64,000 nucleotides of DNA from CATQGW01 sp965242565 (GTDB lineage: Bacteria; Chloroflexota; Dehalococcoidia; Bin125). The notes below the pieces were generated by a model. The model ran no database searches. It was given only the letters and a program-made list of their open reading frames with translations, and was not told the origin of the DNA. The stretch's first letter is position 1; each line of letters begins with the position of its first letter. Shown here piece by piece: positions 16,597 to 25,185 of the stretch. The stretch lies in assembly GCA_965242565.1 (NCBI GenBank), contig OZ251457.1, positions 1,302,001 to 1,366,000 of the forward strand. The letters are read 5' to 3'. Made by a program: the position numbers and the translations under genes.

Positions 16597-18150
16597 ATGT
16601 CTCACCCTCGCCGCCCAACGCTCCCGACACTCTTGGCGCTTCTGACCCTCCTGTCGGTCTGCGCAGCGCTGCTCGCCGTTGCCTGCGCAGACCCGATCAC
16701 CGAAGCGCCGCAGCGCTATACGCAGCGCCTCGAACTGGAGCGCGCGCCGCTGGACTCACCGTACTCAACTACTCCGCCGCTCGCCGAGTCGCAGCGGCAT
16801 CGGGTCGCGCGGGTCACGCCGCTGGTTGAACAGGAGCGCGACTGGTGCGCGGCGCAGTTTGACGATCCCGATGCCGTGCCGGAATTCGACCCGTATGACG
16901 GAGTGCTGGAATGGGCTCAGCCGGCCAACGAAGAGGACTTGGTTTGGATGACGGCAGTCGCGCAGGCGACAGCCGCCCAGCGCGGTCTCGCGCTGGGCGA
17001 AATGCCGCCGATCTACCTGATCTCGCGGGATGCGTTCCGTGCGATGCTCTGCCCGCTGCTGCTCAATCCCGACAGCGAGGGACCCGATCCGCTCTGGCAT
17101 CTGGATCGGTTACTCCAAAACATCGATCCGTCATGGACTCCAGCGGTGTTTGCGTACCTCGGGGCCATGCTCATCGGGGGATGGTACCTGCCAGTCGACC
17201 ACGATCGCGGTGGATACGTGATCCTGGGCAGCGACCGCCCCTTGCCGCGCTGGTCTGTGGGCATCTTCGCACACGAGATCGTACATGCACTGCAGGATGC
17301 CCACTTCGGGCTTACGAATATCGATCCGGAGGATGTCGGCAGCAGCGATGCGGCGTCGGCGTTCGCCTGGGTCTACGAAGGCGATGCGTCGTTCAGCCCG
17401 TCAAACCGCGAAGAGTTGCAAGACCTCGAAGCGCTTTCAGAGGTCGAGTGGAACACCGCTCCAGGGTTTGCGCCGCCGCCAGTGACGTTGTTCGACGCGT
17501 TTCCGTCGCGCTACGATCTCGGACTTGAAGCGTACCGTCTCGGCAGCGCAGCAATCGAACAGGTGTATGCGCAAGAGGGTTACGCCGGTGTGAATCGATT
17601 GCTGTCGAACCCTCCGCAGTCGACAATGCAGATGCTGCATCCCGAAGTACTGGCCGCGGGTATCCAACCGATCGGGCGCAGCGCAATCTGCGCACTGACC
17701 CCCGCAGCGCTCCAGGACCTCCCCTGCGACGCCTATCCGCAGAGCGATCGGCTCGGCGAGGCGTTTCTGCGCACGTTCCTCGCCGAAACGACTGAGGATC
17801 GCCGGGCAGCGGCGGAGGCGGCGGACGGCTGGCGCGGGGATTTGATCCGCGTCATCGAAAGCGAAACTGAAGGCGACCTCGTGCTCTGGCAGATCGTCTT
17901 TGCCAATCAGGCGGAACACGATGAGGCGGCGGCGGAGATGCGCAACTGGTTGATCGCCCGTTCCGACGGCTGGGCCCGCGCCGCCGTCGGCGTCCCTGTC
18001 ATCGCCTGGAACGGAGACCCCGCCGCGATCCGCGTGCTCGACCACGCCCGCACGCTCTGGCTCATCGTCGCCGATAACCCCGCCTTCGCCGACCGCGTCG
18101 CCCTCTCCGCGCTCGAAATCACCGCAACCCTGCCCTGGTGGGAGGAGTGA
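16597..18150 (+). CDS. Array member 1: predicted secreted lipoprotein with HExxH zinc-peptidase motif
   Basis: A 517-residue protein starting with a signal peptide whose h-region ends in LLAVAC, a lipoprotein-like cleavage box (Cys30). The centre has FAHEIVHALQD, an HExxH motif at His226-His230, and a Glu 35 residues after the first His in WVYEGDASF (Glu261). HExxH plus a downstream Glu is the gluzincin arrangement, so a zinc metallopeptidase is predicted. The C-terminus has the block shared by all six paralogues here (RNWLIA... then AIRVLDHARTLWLIVAD). I do not recognise a named family. It is the first of six related genes on the same strand up to 26.9 kb. Confidence 0.75.
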   Translation: MSHPRRPTLPTLLALLTLLSVCAALLAVACADPITEAPQRYTQRLELERAPLDSPYSTTPPLAESQRHRVARVTPLVEQERDWCAAQFDDPDAVPEFDPYDGVLEWAQPANEEDLVWMTAVAQATAAQRGLALGEMPPIYLISRDAFRAMLCPLLLNPDSEGPDPLWHLDRLLQNIDPSWTPAVFAYLGAMLIGGWYLPVDHDRGGYVILGSDRPLPRWSVGIFAHEIVHALQDAHFGLTNIDPEDVGSSDAASAFAWVYEGDASFSPSNREELQDLEALSEVEWNTAPGFAPPPVTLFDAFPSRYDLGLEAYRLGSAAIEQVYAQEGYAGVNRLLSNPPQSTMQMLHPEVLAAGIQPIGRSAICALTPAALQDLPCDAYPQSDRLGEAFLRTFLAETTEDRRAAAEAADGWRGDLIRVIESETEGDLVLWQIVFANQAEHDEAAAEMRNWLIARSDGWARAAVGVPVIAWNGDPAAIRVLDHARTLWLIVADNPAFADRVALSALEITATLPWWEE

Positions 18151-18199
18151 ACCTCAGCAAGCACGGGATTTGACGGAGAAATGCGCGACAGTACGTTGA

Positions 18200-18541
18200 C
18201 TAAGCGGCGCCGCACGCCGGTGTGAGGCGGCCCCGAAGCGAACGCCGCAGTTCGAGCGCCTTGGGCGACAGCGCCGCCGGGTCCTCTTCCGCGTACTCCA
18301 GCCAAAGCATGCGCAGCGTGTCGTCGAGCAGCTCTTCCAGCTCGGCGCGCGTGGCGCTCGCCAGCACAATGCCGAACTCGCCTGCGAGCTCGTAGAGTCG
18401 GTTGCCGCGATTGAACGCCACATCGAAACGGAGCGGCGGAGCGGCGACGTAGGAACGCCCCTCCACGCTGAAGCCGCTGCGCTCGATTGGGCGCTTATCG
18501 CTCTCCGAAATCGCCAGCGGCGCTCCTCGCTCGTCCGCCAT
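18200..18541 (-). CDS. Small uncharacterised protein inside the lipoprotein array
   Basis: A 113-residue acidic/basic mixed protein on the opposite strand between array members 1 and 2. It contains FDVAFNRGNRLYELAGEFGI and ELEELLDDTLRMLWLEYAEE, which read as genuine folded protein rather than an antisense shadow. An alternative in-frame start is at 18568. It converges with member 1 and diverges from member 2 (starts less than 60 bp apart). No family is recognised; the helical DDTLRMLWLEYA segment suggests a small regulatory or antitoxin-size protein, but this is only a guess. Confidence 0.55.
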   Translation of the reverse strand: MADERGAPLAISESDKRPIERSGFSVEGRSYVAAPPLRFDVAFNRGNRLYELAGEFGIVLASATRAELEELLDDTLRMLWLEYAEEDPAALSPKALELRRSLRGRLTPACGAA

Positions 18542-18599
18542 CGCGCGCTCCAGCCCCCGTCGAGCCATCCTAGCGCATCCAACCGCTAACATCGCAGCC

Positions 18600-20135
18600 A
18601 TGAACACCCGAACGACAACCTGGCTTGCGCTCGCCGCCGCGCTGCTCGCGCTGCTGGGGGTTGCGTGCTCCGCGCCCGCCATGGAATGGGGCGGGGGGCC
18701 GGTGGAGGGGGAATGGCCGCTGCGGGAATTTATTCCGGCGGCGGGTCTGGCGGACTGGCTGGACGAGCAGCATGAGTCGGTGTTGCGCGAGCGGCGCTGG
18801 TGCCGCTCCAACGCCGGACAACTACCGACCGGCGCGCCGCTGGCCATCATCAGCCAGGACGCCGCAGCGCAGGACCTGGAGCGATTCTTCGACCCACTGG
18901 GGCCCGCCGAAACCGCCTGGATCGGCGAGTTGGCCGAGATCGTGGCGAAAGAGCGCGAACTGACGCTCGATCCGCCGCCCCAAGTTCGGATCATCTCCCA
19001 CGAAAACCTGCGCACCGTCGCCTGCCACGCGCTGCTGCACGAAGATCAGATAGGCGGCGCCGGCGACCTCTGGCAGTTCGAACGCATACTCGGCATTAAC
19101 CACCGCGACTGGACGCCGAGCGTGCAGGGCGCGTTCTGGCTCTACGGCATCGGCGGGTGGTACTCATACGAAACCGAGACCATAACGCTCGTGGGCGACC
19201 TGCCACTCGCCCGCTTTGCCTTCGACCTCATGGCGCACGAGCTCGTCCATGCGATGCAAGACCAGTACCTCGATACCGGCATCGGCGGCCTCTACGAAGA
19301 CGCTACCAGCGACAGGTCCACCGCGATCTCCTGGCTGATCGAAGGCGACGCCGTCACTGCGCAGACGGCGGCCTCATCGCCCGCAGCCGCCGCGCTCGCC
19401 GATACCTACCAGTGGGGCTTCGGCGGTACCTGGGTCAGCGATCTGAACGGACTCTCGCCTTACCTTGCGCCGCTGGCCGGCGCGGCGTTCGACGCGCAAT
19501 ACACCGACGGCGCGGCATACGTGCGCAGCCAAAAGGCCGACGGGGGTTGGCAGCGCATCAACGAGCTGCTGAGCGATCCGCCGCGATCGTCGGAGCAGGT
19601 GCTGCACCCGGAAAAGCTGACGTCGCGCGAGCCGCCGATTGAGGCGGAGCGTCTGGCGGCGCTGCGTCGGCAGGTTTTCGATCCGCGGGAGGAGCCGTCG
19701 GCGACGACGATGGGCGAGCAGTATCTGGCGAATTTGATCGGTCTGGCGACGCAGTCGCCGCAGTTGTCGGCGGAGGCCGCGGCGGGCTGGGGCGGCGACG
19801 AGTTGGCGGTTTGGTCGATGGTGGACGGGCGGCGCGATACGGTGGCAATTTGGGCGATTGCGTTCGACGATGCGATTGAGCATCGGGAGGGCGTTACCGG
19901 TTTGCGCGAGTGGCTGATCGCCTGGTCGGAATTCAGCGCGGTCGCGGATCCGACGGGGCGGGCGTTGGCATACGACGGTCCGGCGGGGGCGATTCGAGTG
20001 GTGGATAGCGCGGATACGGCGTGGTTAGTCGTTTCGACGGATCGTCGGACGGCAGATCGGGTTACCGCCCGTATCCTCCGTCTCGATGCGGATCCCGGCT
20101 GGTGGACCGGGGCTGCGACCGGTCCGCGCGAGTGA
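18600..20135 (+). CDS. Array member 2: predicted secreted lipoprotein with HExxH zinc-peptidase motif
   Basis: A 511-residue paralogue of the gene at 16597. The signal peptide ends LLALLGVACSAPAM, with a lipobox-like Cys at about 23. The active-site block is MAHELVHAMQDQYLDTG with HExxH at His213-His217, and the Glu in WLIEGDA is again exactly 35 residues after the first His (Glu248). It shares with its paralogues the block SEQVLHPEKL, the C-terminal IAFDDAIEHREGVTGLREWL and the AIRVVDSADTAWLVV ending. All predicted zinc ligands are present. It is followed 58 bp later by member 3. Confidence 0.78.
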   Translation: MNTRTTTWLALAAALLALLGVACSAPAMEWGGGPVEGEWPLREFIPAAGLADWLDEQHESVLRERRWCRSNAGQLPTGAPLAIISQDAAAQDLERFFDPLGPAETAWIGELAEIVAKERELTLDPPPQVRIISHENLRTVACHALLHEDQIGGAGDLWQFERILGINHRDWTPSVQGAFWLYGIGGWYSYETETITLVGDLPLARFAFDLMAHELVHAMQDQYLDTGIGGLYEDATSDRSTAISWLIEGDAVTAQTAASSPAAAALADTYQWGFGGTWVSDLNGLSPYLAPLAGAAFDAQYTDGAAYVRSQKADGGWQRINELLSDPPRSSEQVLHPEKLTSREPPIEAERLAALRRQVFDPREEPSATTMGEQYLANLIGLATQSPQLSAEAAAGWGGDELAVWSMVDGRRDTVAIWAIAFDDAIEHREGVTGLREWLIAWSEFSAVADPTGRALAYDGPAGAIRVVDSADTAWLVVSTDRRTADRVTARILRLDADPGWWTGAATGPRE

Positions 20136-20193
20136 GGGCCAGGGCCTAGACTTGCGCGGTAGGGGGAGGTAACATTGCCGGGCAGGATGCGAG

Positions 20194-21924
20194 GTGAGAG
20201 CCATGTCCCACGAGTCAGTTGGACCGGCGAGACGGCGGATCACAGCAAGCCGCGCGGTGTATTGGGCCATCGCTGCGGCGCTGGCGATCGTCGTGTCGGC
20301 GCTCGCAGCGTGTTCCGACGATTCGCCGCCGGAAGAGCTGCAACCGCCAGCCGTTGCGCAGGCCGAGGAGGAACAGCCGGGGACGCCCGAGCCGTCCGCT
20401 GCGGCTGGGCAGGGTGAGGGTGGTCGGCAGGCGACGCAAGCGGGGGCGCAGCGCACGCTGCTCAGCCCGCGCTGGCCGAGCGATCATTGGCGGCCGCTGG
20501 TGGAAGTGGCCGCCGCCAACGCGCAGCTGCAATTCGCGATTGATCTGGGACTGGAGTGGTGCGCGGAATCGAGGCGGCGCGCGGTCAAGGACAACTTTAC
20601 GTTCTGGGGCGCGCCGGAGATCGACGGCGAGTGGCGGCGGTTGGACGGCCCAACGCTCATTGATCAGGACGCGCAGTCGTGGGTCGCCGCGGTCGCGCAG
20701 GCGACCGCCGACAGGCGGGGCATTCCGCTGGGCGAGATGCCGTCGATCCAGATCATTTCGCCGCAATGGGAGCGGGCCAACACCTGTCAATACTGGGGCG
20801 ACGGCCGCGACGATTTCCAGTACGCGCGGCTCTCCGCACTGCGCATCTGGCAGCGCGCGCTGGGACTCGTTCCGCCGCACTGGACGCCCGAAATGCTCAG
20901 TCACCTGGCTGTGCTCGACTTCAACGGGTGGTACGCAACAGGTTCCGGAGCGAGGGGAGCGATCACGCTGATCTCCTCCGCGTCGGAACGCGATATGGCG
21001 CAAGCGCTCTCGAACCTGCTGGTCACACACCTGCAACAGCAAGTGCTCGATAGCGAATACAGCCGACGCCAGCCGTGGGCGGTGGAGTCCGACCGCTGGC
21101 AGGCGATGTCCTGGCTGCTGGAAGCAGACGCGGCCCATGCGACGCTCGCATCCGACCATCCGGCGCTGAATGCGGCTGCGGAACAGCTAGGCGCATACGG
21201 CAACGCGGCGCTCGACCTGAGTTTGCCGCCGGCTTCGCTGCCGGACGAACTGTTTTACTGGTGGACCACGGCCCGCAGCGAAGGTCCGCAGTTTATCGTC
21301 CGGCTGCTCCTGGAGGTCGGCGCCGACGCGGTCGATCAGCGCCTGCGGGAGCTGCCCGATACCACCGAACAGTTGCTGCACCCGGACAAGTACGACGTGC
21401 GCGAGCCGGCGCTTGATCTTGCGCCGCTGCAAGCGGTCATCGATTCCGCGGTTCCGATCGGAGAGTGGTCACGCTTCCGCGATCGCGCGTTGGGCGAAGA
21501 GGGATACCGCGACACTTACGGCGAACTGGGGCTGCGCACGCTGCTACGGGCGTCGACGGGGCGGATCGCAGAGGCCGACGCCGCGGCGGCAGGCTGGGGC
21601 GGTGATCGCCTGCACCTTTTCCACCGCGTGAGCGGGAGCGAGCGGGAGACGCTGGCGCTGTGGGCGATTGCGTTCGATGACGCAGAGGAGCACAGCGAAG
21701 GCGCGGCGGGTCTGCGCGAGTGGCTGATCGCATACTCAAACGGTTTCGCCTGGGGCGAGCGGGACGGGCGCATCGTGGGCTGGGACGGGCCCGACAGCGC
21801 GATCCGGGTGGTGGACGGCGGTACGGTCGCCTGGCTGATCGCCGCGCCGGACGGCGAAACCGCCGACGCGACGGCCGCGCTGCTGCGCGATGCAGAGACG
21901 CCGACTTTGTGGGGGGTGCGATAG
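20194..21924 (+). CDS. Array member 3: secreted paralogue with degraded active site
   Basis: A 576-residue lipoprotein-like paralogue. A basic N-terminus and hydrophobic stretch end in SALAACSDD, a good lipobox, followed by a Pro/Glu/Gln-rich linker. At the place of HExxH it reads NLLVTHLQQQ from Asn274, so both His ligands and the catalytic Glu are lost, while the downstream WLLEADA Glu remains. Conserved outer blocks (TEQLLHPDKYDVREPALDL and IAFDDAEEHSEGAAGLREWL) are intact, and the frame is open end to end, so it is a pseudo-enzyme rather than a pseudogene. The next member starts 9 bp later. Confidence 0.75.
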   Translation: MRAMSHESVGPARRRITASRAVYWAIAAALAIVVSALAACSDDSPPEELQPPAVAQAEEEQPGTPEPSAAAGQGEGGRQATQAGAQRTLLSPRWPSDHWRPLVEVAAANAQLQFAIDLGLEWCAESRRRAVKDNFTFWGAPEIDGEWRRLDGPTLIDQDAQSWVAAVAQATADRRGIPLGEMPSIQIISPQWERANTCQYWGDGRDDFQYARLSALRIWQRALGLVPPHWTPEMLSHLAVLDFNGWYATGSGARGAITLISSASERDMAQALSNLLVTHLQQQVLDSEYSRRQPWAVESDRWQAMSWLLEADAAHATLASDHPALNAAAEQLGAYGNAALDLSLPPASLPDELFYWWTTARSEGPQFIVRLLLEVGADAVDQRLRELPDTTEQLLHPDKYDVREPALDLAPLQAVIDSAVPIGEWSRFRDRALGEEGYRDTYGELGLRTLLRASTGRIAEADAAAAGWGGDRLHLFHRVSGSERETLALWAIAFDDAEEHSEGAAGLREWLIAYSNGFAWGERDGRIVGWDGPDSAIRVVDGGTVAWLIAAPDGETADATAALLRDAETPTLWGVR

Positions 21925-21933
21925 CATGGGGTT

Positions 21934-23571
21934 ATGCGACGGCTGATCTGCGCGGCGCTGGGGGTAATTTTGCTTGCCGCAGTTGCGGCGTGCTCGGGCG
22001 ATTCGTCTCCCGCCCAACAGCAGCAGCGGCAACAGCAAGTTGCCGAACAACCAGCCGCGCCTGATTCACCCGGGCAGCGAGAGCGAGAGCCGCAGGCGCA
22101 ACCGGCCCTGCTCGCCCCGCAATGGCCCACCGACGCCTGGCGGCCCCTCGCCCAGGTTGCCCAGGCAAACGCCGAGCTGCAGCCGCTGATCGACCGCGAC
22201 TTGGCCTGGTGCGCAGAGTCGGTGCGCCTCTCCGGACCCGACGGCGGCGCGCGCTGGGGGGCGGCCGCGGTGAGCGGGCCGTGGCGGGAGTTGCCCGGCC
22301 CCATCATCCTCGATCGCGGTGTGCAGCCCTGGATCGACTCGGTGATAGACGCAACGGCCGAAGCGCGCGGCCTCGCCCTCGATCAGCCCCCGTCCATCCA
22401 GGTCAGCTCGCGGCAATTGGTCGAAGCAGAGTCGTGCGACTGGTGGTACCGACGCTACGGCGACCGCGACCCAACGCTATTCGATCCGCGCTGGTGGTGG
22501 CATGTGAGCCTGGGCCTGATCAGGCCGAGCTGGACGCCGCCTCTGCTCAATCAAATGATCGGTTCCGACGCACCCGGCTGGATCGTCTACGACCGTGGTG
22601 TGAGAGGCTCGATCACACTGATTGCGCCGCGTTCCACATCGGAGCTGGCGCAGGCGCTTTCAGGACTGGCAGTGCGGCATCTGCAACGTGACCTGCTCGA
22701 CGGCGAGGAATTCAAGCGCCGCTTCGACCTTGTCGGATTCGACCACGCGCTCGCGCTGTACTGGTTGGTCGACGCGGACGAGGCATATACGGCGCTCGAC
22801 GCTGGTCACCCGGCGATCATCGAAGCTAGCGAACAGATCGAGGCGCCGGCCGATGGCGGCTTCACCGAGCAGCGCGCCCGCTACGCCGACCTCCCCGCCG
22901 AGGTCTCCGATTGGCTCGCGTCGCCCGTCCGCGGCGGCCCCGAAATGATCCGGCGCCTGCTGCGCGAAGCCGGCCCCGACGCTGTAAACGAACGGCTGCG
23001 CAACCCGCCCGACACGATGGAGCAACTGTTCCACGTGGACAAGTACGAATCGCGCGAGCCCGCGCTGGATCTGTCGGCGCTCGACCCACTGCTCGAATCG
23101 ATCCTGCCGAGCGAACTCTGGACGCCGCTCGGCCCGCGCGCCCTGGGCGCCGCGCCCAGCTTGAACCGCCTCGGCGAGTACTACCTCCGAACACTGATCG
23201 CCGCCTCTACCGGCCGCGACGCTGAAGCCGCGGCCGCAGCCGCCGGCTGGGGCGGAGACCGCCTGCATGTCTACCAACAGCAGGACGGAACGGGCCCCTT
23301 CGCGCTCTGGGCAATCGCCTTCGACGACGCCCGCGAGCACGCCGAAGGCATCGCCGGCCTCCGCGAGTGGCTGATCGCCTATTCCAACGGCCGGGCGCGG
23401 GCGCTCGACGGCGAACAGCTGCTCGGCTGGGACGGACCAGACAGCGCTATCCGCCTGGTGGACGGCGGTACGGTCGCCTGGCTGCTCGCCGCCCCCGACG
23501 CCCAATCCGCCGACGCGACGGCCGTGCGCCTGCTCAATGCCGAGACGCCGACCCTGTGGAGCGTGCGCTAA
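21934..23571 (+). CDS. Array member 4: secreted paralogue with fully lost active site
   Basis: A 545-residue paralogue with a clean lipoprotein signal (MRRLICAALG... AVAACSGDSS). The motif position reads GLAVRHLQRDLL from Gly244; all three HExxH residues are replaced, and the downstream Glu has become Asp (YWLVDADE). The rest of the fold signature is kept, including MEQLFHVDKYESREPALDL and IAFDDAREHAEGIAGLREWL. It is closest to member 3 in the body, but its signal peptide and linker are nearly identical in DNA to member 6. Start 9 bp after member 3; member 5 begins 9 bp after it. Confidence 0.75.
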   Translation: MRRLICAALGVILLAAVAACSGDSSPAQQQQRQQQVAEQPAAPDSPGQREREPQAQPALLAPQWPTDAWRPLAQVAQANAELQPLIDRDLAWCAESVRLSGPDGGARWGAAAVSGPWRELPGPIILDRGVQPWIDSVIDATAEARGLALDQPPSIQVSSRQLVEAESCDWWYRRYGDRDPTLFDPRWWWHVSLGLIRPSWTPPLLNQMIGSDAPGWIVYDRGVRGSITLIAPRSTSELAQALSGLAVRHLQRDLLDGEEFKRRFDLVGFDHALALYWLVDADEAYTALDAGHPAIIEASEQIEAPADGGFTEQRARYADLPAEVSDWLASPVRGGPEMIRRLLREAGPDAVNERLRNPPDTMEQLFHVDKYESREPALDLSALDPLLESILPSELWTPLGPRALGAAPSLNRLGEYYLRTLIAASTGRDAEAAAAAAGWGGDRLHVYQQQDGTGPFALWAIAFDDAREHAEGIAGLREWLIAYSNGRARALDGEQLLGWDGPDSAIRLVDGGTVAWLLAAPDAQSADATAVRLLNAETPTLWSVR

Positions 23572-23580
23572 TGTAGCGTC

Positions 23581-25173
23581 ATGCGACAGCTGCTGTACGA
23601 CGATGCGGCGGTTCCCGGGCGCGCAAGCGCCAGACGGCGGCTGGCAATCGTCGTATTGATCCTCGGCGTCTGCGCCGGGCTGGCGGCGGCGCTCTGCGGC
23701 GGCGATGACGGACCGATTGACTGGAGCGACGATCCCGCTCCATGGCGTTGGGAAGGTCAATGGGGATGGCGCGACTACGAGTGGATCGCGGAGCGAAACG
23801 TTGAGATGTCGAAGGCGATCCGGCGGGAGCGCGAATGGTGTCTGGAGAATCACATCGCCTTGCCCGATCGGATCGCGCCGGAAACCGTCTTCGCGACCAA
23901 TAATGCGGCATCGTTGGCGCATCTCGAGCAGCCGTTGCTAGCCGAGACGCGCGAATGGATGGCCCAGATCGTCGCTGAACTGGAACGCCTACAGGGCGTG
24001 ACACTCGACGCCGCCCCCGATGTGCGCATCTTCAGCCCTGACACCTGGCGACGGCTGGGGTGTTGGACAATGCTGCGATCCGAGAGGCTGGAACCGCCGC
24101 CGCCAATCTGGGAGTTCGGACGACTGCTCGGATATCTCGATCCCGACTGGACGCCGGCAATGCAAACGCACCTCAATGGATCCTATACCGCCGCCTTCTA
24201 CAGCTCGTCCGAACGCAACGGATTGATCACTTTGGTCAGCGACATGCCGCTCCCGGAGCGAACGGTCGAAACGTTCGCCCACGAGGTCGTCCATGCGCTA
24301 CAGGACCGGTTGCTCGACGGCGGCTTGGACGCACTGTACGACAACCGCACTACTGATCAGTTCTTTGCGGTCTACGCGGTCGTAGAAGGCCACGCAGAAG
24401 CGACGATTTGGTCGTTGTATGACGGCAATCCGTTCTTACAGCGGATCGTTTCGTCGCACAGCTGGGGCCGAGAGCAACCGCTCGCAGGGCCGGATGTTCT
24501 GATCGGCTCTATGGGAATGAGCGGCTCCTCAGTCATCGCGCCGTATGACAAAGGCCGGCAGTTCGTCCAACGCGTACAGCGGGAACTGGGAGACGAAGCC
24601 GTGCGCGATCTGCTGTATGATCCCCCCGGATCATATGAGCAAATTCTGCATCGCCGAAAGTTCACTGCGGATGAGCAACCGGCGCCGATCGAACCGCTGC
24701 TGCGGCTGCGCGATCAAGTCCTTGAGCCCGCCGATACGGCCTCTGTCGCGGTCGACACGCTGGGCGAAGGCATACTCGCCGATCTGATCGGTTTCTCGAC
24801 GGTGAATGCCACCCGCGCCCGAGCGGCGGCGCGAGGATGGGCGACGGATGCGATTACGCTGGTGCGGGAATTCAATGGCGAGCCGAACACGATCGTGATC
24901 TGGCAGATCGCGTTCGACGACCAGAACGAGCACGCCGAGGGCGTCCAGGGCCTGCGCGAGTGGCTCGTCGCCGCGTCGGGTGGGGAAGCGGTCGAAGGGC
25001 GTAACCAGCGGGCGACGGGCTGGGAGGGGCCGGCCGGGGCGATCCGCGTGGTCAACCACGCCGGGCTGGCCTGGATCATCGCTGCGGAGGAGAGGCGCAC
25101 CGCCGATCTCGTCACAGCGCGCATCTTCGATCTGGAAGAGCGCTGGTCGCCGCCCGATCCGGACGAGGGGTAG
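23581..25173 (+). CDS. Array member 5: predicted secreted HExxH zinc-peptidase
   Basis: A 530-residue paralogue with a long basic N-terminus and a hydrophobic stretch LAIVVLILGVCAGLAAALC; the lipobox is weak, so it may be lipidated or simply anchored. FAHEVVHALQDRLLDGG carries HExxH at His234-His238, and VVEGHAEAT supplies a Glu 35 residues after the first His (Glu269), the same spacing as in members 1 and 2. Shared blocks include YEQILHRRKF, IAFDDQNEHAEGVQGLREWL and AIRVVNHAGLAWIIAAEE. It probably belongs to one transcript with members 3, 4 and 6. Confidence 0.77.
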   Translation: MRQLLYDDAAVPGRASARRRLAIVVLILGVCAGLAAALCGGDDGPIDWSDDPAPWRWEGQWGWRDYEWIAERNVEMSKAIRREREWCLENHIALPDRIAPETVFATNNAASLAHLEQPLLAETREWMAQIVAELERLQGVTLDAAPDVRIFSPDTWRRLGCWTMLRSERLEPPPPIWEFGRLLGYLDPDWTPAMQTHLNGSYTAAFYSSSERNGLITLVSDMPLPERTVETFAHEVVHALQDRLLDGGLDALYDNRTTDQFFAVYAVVEGHAEATIWSLYDGNPFLQRIVSSHSWGREQPLAGPDVLIGSMGMSGSSVIAPYDKGRQFVQRVQRELGDEAVRDLLYDPPGSYEQILHRRKFTADEQPAPIEPLLRLRDQVLEPADTASVAVDTLGEGILADLIGFSTVNATRARAAARGWATDAITLVREFNGEPNTIVIWQIAFDDQNEHAEGVQGLREWLVAASGGEAVEGRNQRATGWEGPAGAIRVVNHAGLAWIIAAEERRTADLVTARIFDLEERWSPPDPDEG

Positions 25174-25185
25174 TAAGCTAGGGCC

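Noticed and set aside
21013..22680. Array members 3 and 4 as pseudogenes
   Set aside because: Their frames are open from signal peptide to stop and the non-catalytic blocks are conserved, so pseudo-enzymes fit better than pseudogenes.
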